Assembly: GCA_963576735.1 (NCBI GenBank)
Contig: OY755170.1
Location: forward strand, 27,450,875-27,514,874
Origin: Bedellia somnulentella
Lineage: Eukaryota; Arthropoda; Insecta; Lepidoptera; Bedelliidae
Reading direction: 5' to 3'
DNA length: 64,000 bases
The number at the start of each line of letters is the position of its first letter. The first letter of the stretch is position 1. A program made the position numbers and the translations under genes. The notes beneath the pieces were generated by a model that saw nothing but the letters and a program-made list of their open reading frames with translations, was not told where the DNA came from and did no database searches. Positions 22,201 to 28,143 of this stretch are shown here, in pieces.

Positions 22201-22953
22201 ATTATTCTTCATAATTTAGGAAGCCTGGCAATTTATTACCAAGGTATATAGCTGCATTTTATGGATTTTAAATAGCACTAGCCGATTCTTCCTGAGGATG
22301 TTCGTAAGAGATCACTTAGGGTATTGGGACATTTTAAGAGACTTTTGATGTTGTGGAGATGTGGTTGGAAACCATCACCAACAACCTATTTTTAAAATAA
22401 AAACGTACTATAAATACCAAGAAGGGCTAGCTAGCCAGAGCTAAGGAATTGGAAATTTCTAGGCCACTTTTGGAAAGTTGAGTGAGGAAAAGATGGTGAG
22501 ATAAAGGTTGTTGGTGATGGGTCTCCAACTGCATTGCCCAAAAATCCCTTAAAAGCCCCGATATATAGCCAGAAGAAAGAAAAGCCCGTTTCTATTTCCA
22601 AAAGGTGCTGGGGAATTTCTTATTTTGAAGATCTGGCTACACCTTGTAGGGATGTATAAGTAAAAGAAGATGGACCATTCTGTCTCTGCCACCATTATTA
22701 ATTTTTTCTAGCTTGATATTGGAGTAATAGATCTAAAAAATCATAAGTTCCTACCTGTATGACGATCAAGCCAGTAGTCCGAGTACCTGGAGCAGCAGCA
22801 AATTACATTAAAAGCAATGATAGACCCAAGGATAATGGTGCAAATTGCTATGGTGATATAGAAGGGTGTGAAGTCACCAGCCTTGCTAATCAGGGGGTTC
22901 ACAGACTTGTAGGTGCCGTTTCCTGTAAAGTAATTGTGGAGCTCAGACGACAT
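7260..22953 (-). CDS. First cistron: 141-aa single-pass membrane protein, two coding exons (ORF A)
   Basis: The coding exons are 22953-22755 and 7486-7260 (minus strand), joined by a 15.3-kb intron in phase 1 (donor CAG|GTAGGA, acceptor TTGTTGCAG|GAAACC). The ATG follows a splice acceptor (TTCTTCTGCAG) by 5 nt, so a 5' non-coding exon exists upstream. The protein has a short N-terminus with an N-glycosylation sequon (N12-G-T), a transmembrane segment at about residues 31-52, a Cys triplet (ICCC) suggesting palmitoylation, and then the motif RYSDYWLDRHTGNRWIVS spanning the exon junction. The rest is a hydrophilic tail rich in Gln, Pro and Glu. The motif being completed exactly by the splice strongly supports the model. 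The family is unnamed by me. The intron contains the BEL element, the 280-bp-TIR element and many SINEs. Confidence 0.65.
7836..8015 (-). repeat. SINE-A, diverged copy
   Basis: It retains the family landmarks: the 'tactcgcggc' end, GCCACTTTCGGAA, GTGGGGAAAAGAT, GAGTCTCCAACCGCATCG and AAAAAGCCCCAA. It is considerably mutated. Confidence 0.6.
8202..8308 (-). repeat. SINE-A, left piece interrupted by the BEL element
   Basis: This is an internally deleted, diverged SINE-A copy. It continues on the far side of the BEL insertion at 14483-14539, where the rest of the SINE 5' end (GGTAGTGACATTCTAAGCC) is found. The BEL target duplication GGGGT is the SINE's own sequence. Confidence 0.6.
8309..8572 (+). 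repeat. BEL element 5' LTR
   Basis: 264 bp, starting TGTAAGCG and ending TTACA. It matches the 3' LTR over its whole length except for five extra bases (GGAAC or an equivalent alignment) near position 8550. It contains AATAAA, a plausible polyadenylation signal. Confidence 0.93.
8573..8592 (+). promoter_or_regulatory. Probable tRNA primer-binding site of the BEL element
   Basis: The sequence directly after the 5' LTR, TTGGTCATTCGAGCCGGATC, contains the TGG expected from complementarity to a tRNA CCA end. It is the type of sequence seen at this position in insect BEL/Pao elements. The primer tRNA was not identified. Confidence 0.5.
8593..14205 (+). CDS. BEL/Pao gag-pol polyprotein, 1870 aa
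   Basis: A single frame runs from ATG 8593 to the stop at 14205. The same frame is open further upstream into the LTR, but this ATG, just after the primer-binding region, is the natural start. Domains in order: a coiled Lys/Glu-rich N-terminus; a gag core (DUF1759 type, about 205-350); CCHC knuckles near 401-414 and 435-448; an aspartic protease with LLDDGST (D547-S550); a Pao reverse transcriptase with D899 and YMDD at 972-975; RNase H with FSDASS (D1204); the HHCC zinc region of integrase; and an integrase core with D1577, D1639 and E1689, followed by the DUF5641-type C-terminal module. This order (PR-RT-RH-IN, pao-type RT) is diagnostic of BEL/Pao. There are no stops or frameshifts and no envelope gene. 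It could be transposition-competent. Confidence 0.95.
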   Translation: MPNLFDTPPQKKMSAREERAARRTEKQEEDLAAGYLRHKLSCGSSRASTKRSSASVELRKKQVLLEAATKKAAIEMDLIDKEAQVQMAMADAELEDKSYYSPQKEGDLDNWLENQASYTRSRQKVSEHEENPDDNLSKSMAVERPRVSHGLPGPPAQDAAATFDVNYTIQQLTSALKDITKSVAANNVPNGHLLGRLSTSRDLPDFSGDSMEWLYFKKTYEDSTHLCRYTEAENLGRLKRCLRGAAKDAVSGLFICATSPEIVMDTLELRFGNPDCIINRIMYDIKKLTPLPNEYHKEVISFSVKIKNFVEAVKAVQRDEYLRGNSITSIILSKLPAVLISKWSDYSYDRIMQSNESRLVILSEFLTREAVKISATASTINIEKPLQNKTFLMHTDTSSLCLFCRKAKHKISECKQFKKAMRKTKWQFVKRNGLCYKCIAARHSRDTCSAPVCDKDGCGREHHQLLHFAEDKNRATLTLQDSGQQQAVSTAAAAARTPSCTSANASSSEIQTVSHVNTNAPVKVLLKVLPIRIYGKNGYVDTTALLDDGSTVTLISSELANRLNLCGKQKTLRVSGAWCDNELKCSTTVLNFKLSGKDNRVHNIVAQSIDQLNLPYQDISCVDINKYTHLKGLRSEFISSNIKPEILIGQDNYHLMSPMKIQLGRSNEPSATLTPLGWCLHGVVRVPRCAAGEWSFFTYDNSATFVTQNDSHPNLEEQLLREMYNEVKQSFALDSMGISCKSRENANDARAVAILDKTSVLVNGEWYVGLPWKNENCELTDSYPVALNRLRNIHNKMNKDPKFAIRYNERISHLLENNYASIVGNNETVAGSKVWYLPHFGVDNPNKEKLRLVFDAAAKSKGYSLNDYLLTGPDLLSSLFGIMLRFREDRVAVTGDIKDMFLRVKIRKEDQHALRFLWSSNSCDTPKTYVMNSLIFGANCSPFIAQYIKNKNGSRYSSSMPHVVDAICNYHYMDDYIQSLPNELTAIEMVKNISLIHKEGNFEIRNWISNSAAVLNSVPKETWGNSICKFNIEGSISERILGMIWYPKDDLLGFDLSLKRIPQSIISGKQRPNKRVMLRVIMSVFDVLGFLTPFTVQGRIMLQDTWRLKVGWDEDIPDEIYRKWCQWLDLLKEMGNVRIPRYHMNMMMGDVTRESEIATIGRATATFEPTMHDATQEATSAYDDGVAAARNTQYNRLQLHIFSDASSKAMAAVAYWRWVDSNGKIYVSFIASKSRVMPVKPLTMPRAELQAALLAARLGKTLIEEHRLKPQQKFLWCDSTTVLHWIRNNERTYNTFEANRLGEIDECTSIKEWRYVPTKCNIVDLATRESFEMNIFKTRWFSGPEFLHLEESLWPRDVIETKGKYCDNILVTQSSPLPANNFPIPDVCRFSSWLRLVRSTAMVLLFIAKCKKQSVKLDSAILEQAEHLLLRYAQQQSFENDLNIIKDKRCLPRSSKLRILSPFLDGNEIMRIDGRIKNAEVDIQVKNPIILDGRHCLTKLIVSHYHRKAAHCNQETVVNQLRQKYWIIKLRPTVKNVISKCMLCRIRKCTPQVPRMGDLPAARVAHHQRPFTHCGIDLFGPMEVTIGRRKEKRYGVLFTCMTVRAIHLETVSSLTTDDLIMALRRMAARRGWPRFVYSDNGTNLRGAEKELRKSFLDLDNTSLRDEGLNNGSDWVFSPPGSPHWGGVYERMIRGVKTSLRVILKERSPHPDTLATLLAEVESIINSRPLTYVNTDDPSCPESITPNHFLIGTSVSGPTIGKYDDTDLSLRKRWRSAQRLADMFWSRWVKEYLPTLLPRQKWNSEEKPLEVGNLVLVVDPNSPRCSWPKGLIARVFPGKDGRVRVVEVRTASGLLLRAATRIAPISVSDSC
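14211..14223 (+). promoter_or_regulatory. Polypurine tract of the BEL element
   Basis: A purine-rich run interrupted by one T (TGGGGTGGGGAA) directly abuts the first base of the 3' LTR. This is where the plus-strand primer of LTR retrotransposons lies. Confidence 0.7.
14224..14482 (+). repeat. BEL element 3' LTR
   Basis: 259 bp. It is the same sequence as the 5' LTR apart from a 5-bp deletion relative to it, and it is followed by the target duplication GGGGT. Confidence 0.93.
14483..14539 (-). repeat. SINE-A, right piece beyond the BEL element
   Basis: This continues the SINE interrupted at 8308. The ending motif (CTAAGCCGGCACTACACGGC) occurs with a partial duplication of itself. Confidence 0.6.
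14540..15088. other. Intronic stretch, nothing recognised
   Basis: AT-rich DNA inside the long intron of the dicistronic gene. I see no ORF, repeat match or RNA gene here. Confidence 0.4.
15089..15337 (+). repeat. SINE-A, near full-length copy
   Basis: It starts GCTGTGTAGTGTCGGCTTAG and ends with CGCGAGTATATGTATGTGTG. It contains the box B-like GGTTGGAGACCC. It is one of the more complete copies. Confidence 0.8.
15338..16231. other. Intronic stretch with diverged repeat fragments
   Basis: A segment around 15438-15475 (TATAATAAATCTGTAGA) recurs at about 17310-17330, and TGTCTG-rich tracts occur in both places, so part of this is an old dispersed repeat. No gene is seen. Confidence 0.4.
16232..16482. 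repeat. LINE 3'-end fragments in inverted arrangement
   Basis: 16232-16387 matches the LINE coding end on the minus strand (compare 23550-23705). 16403-16482 is the LINE terminal segment on the plus strand, ending GGCGTGAGAATATGTATG. The two pieces face each other, which suggests a rearranged or twin-primed insertion. Confidence 0.6.
16589..16785 (-). repeat. SINE-A, left piece interrupted by the 280-bp-TIR element
   Basis: This is the SINE 3' two thirds, read on the minus strand. The missing 5' part continues at 19914-19966 after the DNA transposon. Confidence 0.75.
16786..17065 (+). repeat. Left 280-bp TIR
   Basis: Its complement at 19634-19913 matches along the full length. A 76-codon open frame across it is a by-product of the repeat structure and is also open in the other TIR; no protein motif is visible. 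Confidence 0.85.
17222..18360. repeat. Dispersed-repeat material inside the 3.1-kb element
   Basis: It begins ACTAGTGGTCCGCCCCGGCTTCG and ends near TATATATATAGATT. These are phrases typical of abundant lepidopteran retroposon tails. It includes the microsatellite of TCTG/CCGT units at 17424-17465 used by such repeats. Family assignment needs a repeat library. Confidence 0.4.
18996..19075 (+). other. tRNA-like sequence (pseudo-tRNA or SINE head)
   Basis: A box A-like TGGCCAAGCGGTTAAG and box B-like GGTTCAAATCC are correctly spaced and resemble a class-II (Ser/Leu-like) tRNA. The acceptor and T stems do not pair well and no CCA-proximal stem closes, so it is probably a decayed tRNA-derived sequence. 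Confidence 0.35.
19634..19913 (-). repeat. Right 280-bp TIR
   Basis: This is the mirror of the left TIR with about eight substitutions. Confidence 0.85.
19914..19966 (-). repeat. SINE-A, right piece beyond the 280-bp-TIR element
   Basis: It contains GGAAGAAATGGGGTAGTGC and ends GCCGACACTACACAGC, completing the SINE that was cut at 16785. Confidence 0.75.
19967..22084. other. Intronic stretch with repeat fragments, no gene
   Basis: 20700-20785 ends in a retroposon-tail phrase (GAAGTCGCGGGCACAGCTAG). 20830-20912 is a LINE 3'-end fragment on the plus strand (GATCTATAGTCTCTGCCTAC... AATGGCGTAACTATATG). The remainder is AT-rich with nothing recognised. Confidence 0.45.
22085..22215 (-). repeat. 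LINE 3'-end fragment
   Basis: A tail of CATA repeats is followed by a degenerate version of the LINE terminal coding region (compare 23480-23600), read on the minus strand. Confidence 0.55.
22262..22563. repeat. Two SINE-A copies facing each other, plus a fragment
   Basis: A diverged copy in plus orientation (22262-22396) is followed at once by a copy in minus orientation (22407-22563), and a third fragment in plus orientation lies at 22585-22652. Transcribed together they could fold into a long imperfect hairpin close to the ORF A exon. Confidence 0.6.
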
Positions 22954-23466
22954 TCTATCTGCAGAAGAAGAAAAGCATTATTGTATTTTTATTGCTCTCA
23001 AAATCCACAAAGATGGTTTAAGTAGAAATACTTTACTTATGCTTCATCATGAGGTTTAACTACTACCAAAGCAATAAATGGATATTCTAATCACAAGAAC
23101 TCTTAGAAAAGGCAGGCATCAGTGTGGAGATAAAAGCAAATATGAGATGATTCATGAATATAAAAATATACAAGAGGTTTGCAAGTAGAATAAGTTTGTT
23201 ACTAATCTCTGCATATCCAATAAAAACTAAAGGCCAGAGTATATTTGTACTAGCAGCACAAGCATTCAAGTTCATGGAGGTTATGAAAATTCTTCAGTTT
23301 TTATCAAGTGTTCTCTGATGTTATATTCTGCCAATCAATGTCCCCAAATTGTAAAATTGGGCACATTAGAGCTAATGGTATAAGAATAAAAATAACTAGC
23401 CATCATCAATTGTAGCTTAAATAGAGCCCTTAAAGAAATACTTGTTCTCACATGCTCACGTCATTA

Positions 23467-25698
23467 CTTACTTACTTATACTCACGCCCATTGTTCCCAT
23501 TGGGGTAGGCAGAGACTATCGATCGCCACTTTGTACGATCCTGACAAACCTCTCTAGCTTCGTTTACATCCATCAATCTTTTCATACATGCTCTTTTATT
23601 CTTCATACTTCGGACGCCAGCCTTTTTGAGCACACTCTCAATTTGGTCCAAGTGTGTTCTCCGTGGTCGTCCTCTACTCACATTACCTTCCACGTTGGCT
23701 CTATAGATCTCTTTCACCAATTTACTGTCATTCATCCTCTCTATGTGCCCAAACCACCTTAACATTCCTTTCTCTATCTTGCACACTACGTCATCTTTCA
23801 CACCTAAACGTTCACGAATTACACTATTTCTCACTCTGTCGCACAACCTTACATTACATATACTTCTGAGGGATCTCATTTCCACTGCATTCACTCTACT
23901 TTCATGCCTCTTTTGCCATGCCCAACATTCACTACCATACATCAGCGTAGGAACCAGTACAGCATTGTGAACTGCCATTCGCGCCTTTTCAGACAGGAAC
24001 TGGCTCGACATTAGACTGTTTATGGCTCCATTTACCGCATTTCCCTTTTTTACTCTCCTTTCAATATCTTCCTCGAATTTTCCGTCCCTTGTAAACAAAC
24101 TTCCCAGATATACAAACTCTTTCACTTGTTCCACTTTCTTGCCACCTATTGTAATCTCACATTCTGTCATACTTTCCTCTCTCTGGAAAACCATTGTCTT
24201 GGTTTTGTCCACATTCACTCGCATGCCCTTTCTTTCAAAAGACTTACACGCAATATTCACCATCTCTTGCAACTCATTTACCGTTGATGCAAGTAATACT
24301 TGATCGTCAGCGTATAAGAGGCATTTAATGATGAATCCTTCCATTCTCAGACCATAATCACTTTCGCGTAGTTCTTTCAAACAGTCATCCATGAACAGAT
24401 TGAAAAGCCACGGAGAAGCTACACAACCCTGACGTACACCCCTAGAGATTTCAAACCAGTCCGTGTTTTCTCCGTTTATTCTTACACATGCACTGGAACC
24501 CTCATAGAGTGACTCCAATGCACGTATAAGTTGGCTCCCCAAACCGAACTTAGACAACACCTCCCACAAATTCTTTCTTACTACCCTATCATACGCCTTC
24601 TCCAGATCAATGAAGGTGCAATACACTTTTTGGTTCTTTGCTAAGAATTTTTCTGTGATGCACCTTAAGGAGAAGATTTGATCCATGCATCCCATTCCCT
24701 TTCTAAACCCTGCTTGCACATCCCAGATTTTCTCATCAGTTTCTTTCATCACTCTTTCAATCAATACCTTAGCATACAATTTACCGACAACACTAAGTAG
24801 GCTAATACCACGGTAGTTTTTTGCTACCTGGCGTGACCCTTTCCCTTTATATAGGGGCACTATCACCGCTCTGCACCAATCATTTGGTACTTTGCCAAGT
24901 GCCCAACACTTTCGAAAAAGGAAGAACAGCCAAGAAGCCACTAACCCTTTACCAGCCCTTAGCATTTCGATATTAACTCTATCATACCCTGCCGCTTTCC
25001 CTAATTTCATACATTTCATCGCTTTTACAATTTCTTCCATACTTATCACACTTTCACACATATCACCCAACACTTCGTTACAATTAATATTAATATCAAT
25101 TGCTGAAGTAGTGGGGTCATCCTCTTTTTCAAAGAGACCCTCGAAATAATCCTTCCATACCCTTTTTATTCTAATTCCATCAGTCATTAATTCACCTTTT
25201 TCATCCTTCATAACATTTGTACTGGTGTTTTGTGAAACTCCCCTTTCACGTCTGATATATTTCCAAAACAATTTTTGATTGTTTTGGAAATTATTGGAGA
25301 GTTTCTTTTCACTCCATTCTTTCAGATCTCGCTTTTTCTGCTCTATTTTATTCTTAACCATTCTCTTTATACTCTTATATTCATCTTCAAATCTCTCAAC
25401 TTCATCATCATTTATACACACATTCATCCGTTTACTAGCTTTGATTGCTAGTAAATCGAGCCAAGCTTTCTTCTTTTCATTCACTGCATCTTTCACATTT
25501 TTATCCCACCAACTAGCTGATGGTCTAATTTTCCTTTTGCTCACTCCACAAACTTCCGTCGCACATTCAACTAACGTAGATTTGAGCACACTCCATACAT
25601 CTTCAATTTCCATTTCATCCGTCATTTCTACGCAACTCAGTCTTTCATCCAATTTCTTAACATATTCATCTCCTATTTTTTCATCTTCTACTAAATTT
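23467..25698 (-). mobile_element. Young 5'-truncated LINE insertion
   Basis: It is flanked by a perfect 10-bp target duplication CACGTCATTA (23457-23466 and 25699-25708). The 3' end (left, minus strand) is a short TAAG microsatellite tail and not poly(A). The 5' end is truncated inside the ORF. It lies in the first intron of the dicistronic gene, in the same orientation. Confidence 0.88.
23472..25697 (-). CDS. LINE reverse transcriptase ORF, 5'-truncated (741 aa remaining)
   Basis: The frame is open from the truncation point to a TAA that lies in the tail repeat itself. The N-terminal endonuclease is lost apart from its last part. The reverse transcriptase core includes [19 protein letters not shown], the FIDLEKAYDRV block with its first catalytic Asp, GVRQGCVASPWLFN, and CLLYADDQVLL with YADD at 24314-24303. 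A C-terminal region follows containing LMYGSECWAW and LRWFGHIERM, as in RTE/CR1-like arthropod LINEs. The microsatellite tail favours an RTE-like clade, but I cannot fix the clade. No stops or frameshifts remain, so it inserted recently. It cannot move by itself without its 5' end. Confidence 0.9.
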   Translation of the reverse strand, partial: NLVEDEKIGDEYVKKLDERLSCVEMTDEMEIEDVWSVLKSTLVECATEVCGVSKRKIRPSASWWDKNVKDAVNEKKKAWLDLLAIKASKRMNVCINDDEVERFEDEYKSIKRMVKNKIEQKKRDLKEWSEKKLSNNFQNNQKLFWKYIRRERGVSQNTSTNVMKDEKGELMTDGIRIKRVWKDYFEGLFEKEDDPTTSAIDININCNEVLGDMCESVISMEEIVKAMKCMKLGKAAGYDRVNIEMLRAGKGLVASWLFFLFRKCWALGKVPNDWCRAVIVPLYKGKGSRQVAKNYRGISLLSVVGKLYAKVLIERVMKETDEKIWDVQAGFRKGMGCMDQIFSLRCITEKFLAKNQKVYCTFIDLEKAYDRVVRKNLWEVLSKFGLGSQLIRALESLYEGSSACVRINGENTDWFEISRGVRQGCVASPWLFNLFMDDCLKELRESDYGLRMEGFIIKCLLYADDQVLLASTVNELQEMVNIACKSFERKGMRVNVDKTKTMVFQREESMTECEITIGGKKVEQVKEFVYLGSLFTRDGKFEEDIERRVKKGNAVNGAINSLMSSQFLSEKARMAVHNAVLVPTLMYGSECWAWQKRHESRVNAVEMRSLRSICNVRLCDRVRNSVIRERLGVKDDVVCKIEKGMLRWFGHIERMNDSKLVKEIYRANVEGNVSRGRPRRTHLDQIESVLKKAGVRSMKNKRACMKRLMDVNEAREVCQDRTKWRSIVSAYPNGNNGREYK

Positions 25699-25856
25699 CA
25701 CGTCATTAGTTCCTCTTAAAAGAAGAAACAAGAACAAAATACAATTTACAGTATGAATGCAAAGTATTAGGTATATAACAAAAATATGTACTAAAATAAG
25801 GTAATTTTAGAACGTAGTAACCTGTTTCAAAACTTAAAGGTTATATTCTCACTTAC

Positions 25857-25964
25857 ATTTTTGTGGACTTCGTCAAACTCGAGAACAAAAACTAACGAAT
25901 TGGCTAATTTGACGAGCACTTATACAGAGTGTCCTCTTACATGTACTCAGTGAATACCGGCACT
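25857..25964 (-). other. Candidate 5' non-coding exon of the dicistronic gene
   Basis: Read on the minus strand, this segment ends in an excellent donor (AAAAAT|GTAAGTGAG, cut after 25857). It begins about 26 bases below a TATA-like box, as expected for the exon that splices to the acceptor at 22959. It contains one minimal start-stop ATGTAA. The intron it defines (22959-25856) is filled mostly by the LINE insertion. Inferred from signals only. Confidence 0.4.
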
Positions 25965-25992
25965 GTATTGTCAATGATGTTACTATTTATAA
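25961..25992 (-). promoter_or_regulatory. Candidate core promoter (TATA box plus initiator) of the dicistronic gene
   Basis: On the minus strand TATAAATAG lies at 25992-25984. An initiator-like ACAGTG (arthropod initiators resemble TCAGT) lies at 25966-25961, about 26 bases away, which is the normal spacing. A 5' exon with a strong donor follows. No transcription start data are available. Confidence 0.35.
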
Positions 25993-26639
25993 TTATAAAT
26001 GAAGTCAGTCAGCAATACGTCCCTTTCGGATCTCAAGCGTTGAAATAATAAAAACAATTTATACTATCATCCAACAAAGAAATAAATACGGCGACTGAAA
26101 ATTTATTCCACTTAGATTTCAGACAAGATCTTTTGTCATGAAACAAAATATATGGAAATTGTATTCGAAACCAAACAATTATGTATATATGGTAAATAAG
26201 CTCAGCCAGACAGGTCGACACACCCAAAATAAAATATACAATCGTTACAGGGCGTGGTTCGTCCTGGCTTGTAGTGGGCCCCCAATATAAAATATAGAAA
26301 AAATCATATAACTTACAACTTATGTCCACTTGTTTTAATTAGTCACTGTAGAGACATAAATATAAATAAAAATCGGATCAGCACTTTAACTTATTCGGAA
26401 CTTAGAAATAGAAAGAAAAGCAAAGCAGTGCAATGGAAGGAAGGAAAGGGACTTTAACTTAACTTGTTTTTTTGTTTGAGTCGGCCGGAATTCACAGCAG
26501 TGTGACCATCTCAAAAATAGCGAATCTGCCACACATGGACCCAAAAATCTGCCAGAATCTGCCACCCTCGAAGTTATAAAATGCCAAAAATATGCCAACA
26601 TGAAAATAAAAAAGAAGAACAACGTAAAATAAGGATAAA

Positions 26640-26757
26640 TAAAGGAATGAAAAATTTCGACACAGGCGGGGATCGAACCCGCGACCTTGACGCGTGGTCT
26701 TTCCTTTATTTATTAGTAATAATCCCCACATGAGGTTTTCATGAACAAAAACGTTCG
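26640..26757. repeat. tRNA-like foldback repeat, copy 2 (short)
   Basis: The minus-strand box B region (GGATCGAACCCGCGACC complement) is joined directly to the common right end (TTTATTAGTAATAATCCCCACATGAGG). Most of the tRNA-like part is missing. Confidence 0.55.
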
Positions 26758-26806
26758 AATTATAAATAATCACGTATTTTCATATTTTTTTAATTAACTA
26801 CTTTGA

Positions 26807-27055
26807 CATACATACATATACTCACGGGTATAAATCCCTAGAAGGGGTAGTCAGAGCTAAGGAATTACAAATTCCTCAGCCACTTTTGGAAGTTGAGTGG
26901 GGAAAAGATGGTAGAATAAAGGTTGTTGGTGATGTGATGAGTCTCCAACCGCATCGCCCAAAAATCCCTTAAAAGCCCCAATACCGTTAGTCGCCTCTAA
27001 CGTACACCCACCGGAAGAAATGGGGTAGTGCTATTCTATGCCGACACTACACAGC
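26807..27055 (-). repeat. SINE-A, full-length copy
   Basis: It runs from the CATA tail and TACTCACGG to GCCGACACTACACAGC, with all internal landmarks present. Confidence 0.8.
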
Positions 27056-28143
27056 CATAACTTTAACTTTAGCCTTACACTTTAACCTTACAAAAAAATA
27101 CACCTAATCAACATTGGCTTCAAAATTATCGTCTTCATTTTCTTTGTACATGGATTTTACCGACATACTTTTTAGGATTTCCTTGCGTGGTTTAAAGGAG
27201 GTGCAGTCTACTTGTTCCTATATTCCAGAACTGCACTTCACAAACGCGCTAAGCTCCGTAAGAGAATTAAATAAAGTAAAAACAATACAAAGATAATTGA
27301 GAACCCAATCAAGAAAGGATATAACCATTTGAACCCTATGAGTTATCATATCACTTAAAGCCCACAATAAAATGTAAATATCTATGTATCAACAGATCAA
27401 GCGGGAAATCCCCGTGTTTTCTGGGCTGGGTATTAACAAAGGCGTAGGAACAGAAACAAAGTTTGCCAGATTCGGAATTAATTTTCTAGTAAATATTTTC
27501 TAATTACCTTACTTAAAATATTTATTGTTCATTTTCATACAATTTTATTTAAAATTAGCATGATTTTCTTAAAACCTTTGCTATCTGCCAAAATCTGCCA
27601 CATTTTGAAATCGTCAGCATAATATGCCACAGCTTAAATTTTGGGTCCAAATCTGCCAAAATGGCAGAAATCTGCCACAAATGGTCACACTGATTCACAG
27701 ATAAAAAATATGTACGTGTGACTTTTGATTCTGAGTCGGTAACGTGAATGTGGGAAACCGAAGTTTAGTATAAAATGTTACCAACTAGCAAAGTAGATAA
27801 CATTTCGGAGCGATATTTTCATTAAGATATCTTGGTAATTGGTTAATGAAAAAACCATCTCTAGACATTAAATAAATTAAATATAAACGCTAGCTCAAAA
27901 GGTCTGGAAACAAGATTCGAAAAACAATTATTAAAAAATATGAAAAAGAAGAAAAGCACCCAAAGACGTAAAAAAATATTTATAAATAAAAAAACATAGA
28001 AAAACAAACCTTGTTTTGAAACGAAATTGTAATAAAGTGAATCGACTGTAATTTTGTAAGAACCTCACCGATCGTTATAATATAATATAATTTGTTTCAG
28101 TTTCAGTATAGTGTTTAAATAATCATCCAATCAAACAACGATA
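27056..28143. other. Upstream region of hig
   Basis: Repeated phrases AAAATCTGCCA/TATGCCACA occur near 27585-27690 and again, reversed in context, near 26525-26590 flanking the SINE-A. TTTCAGTTTCAGTATAG at about 28096-28112, 30-50 bases before the hig ATG, resembles an arthropod initiator, though a splice acceptor is an alternative reading. No other gene is seen. Confidence 0.4.

Noticed and set aside
23442..25719. Several plus-strand ORFs of 71-146 codons
   Set aside because: They are antisense shadows of the LINE reverse transcriptase frame.
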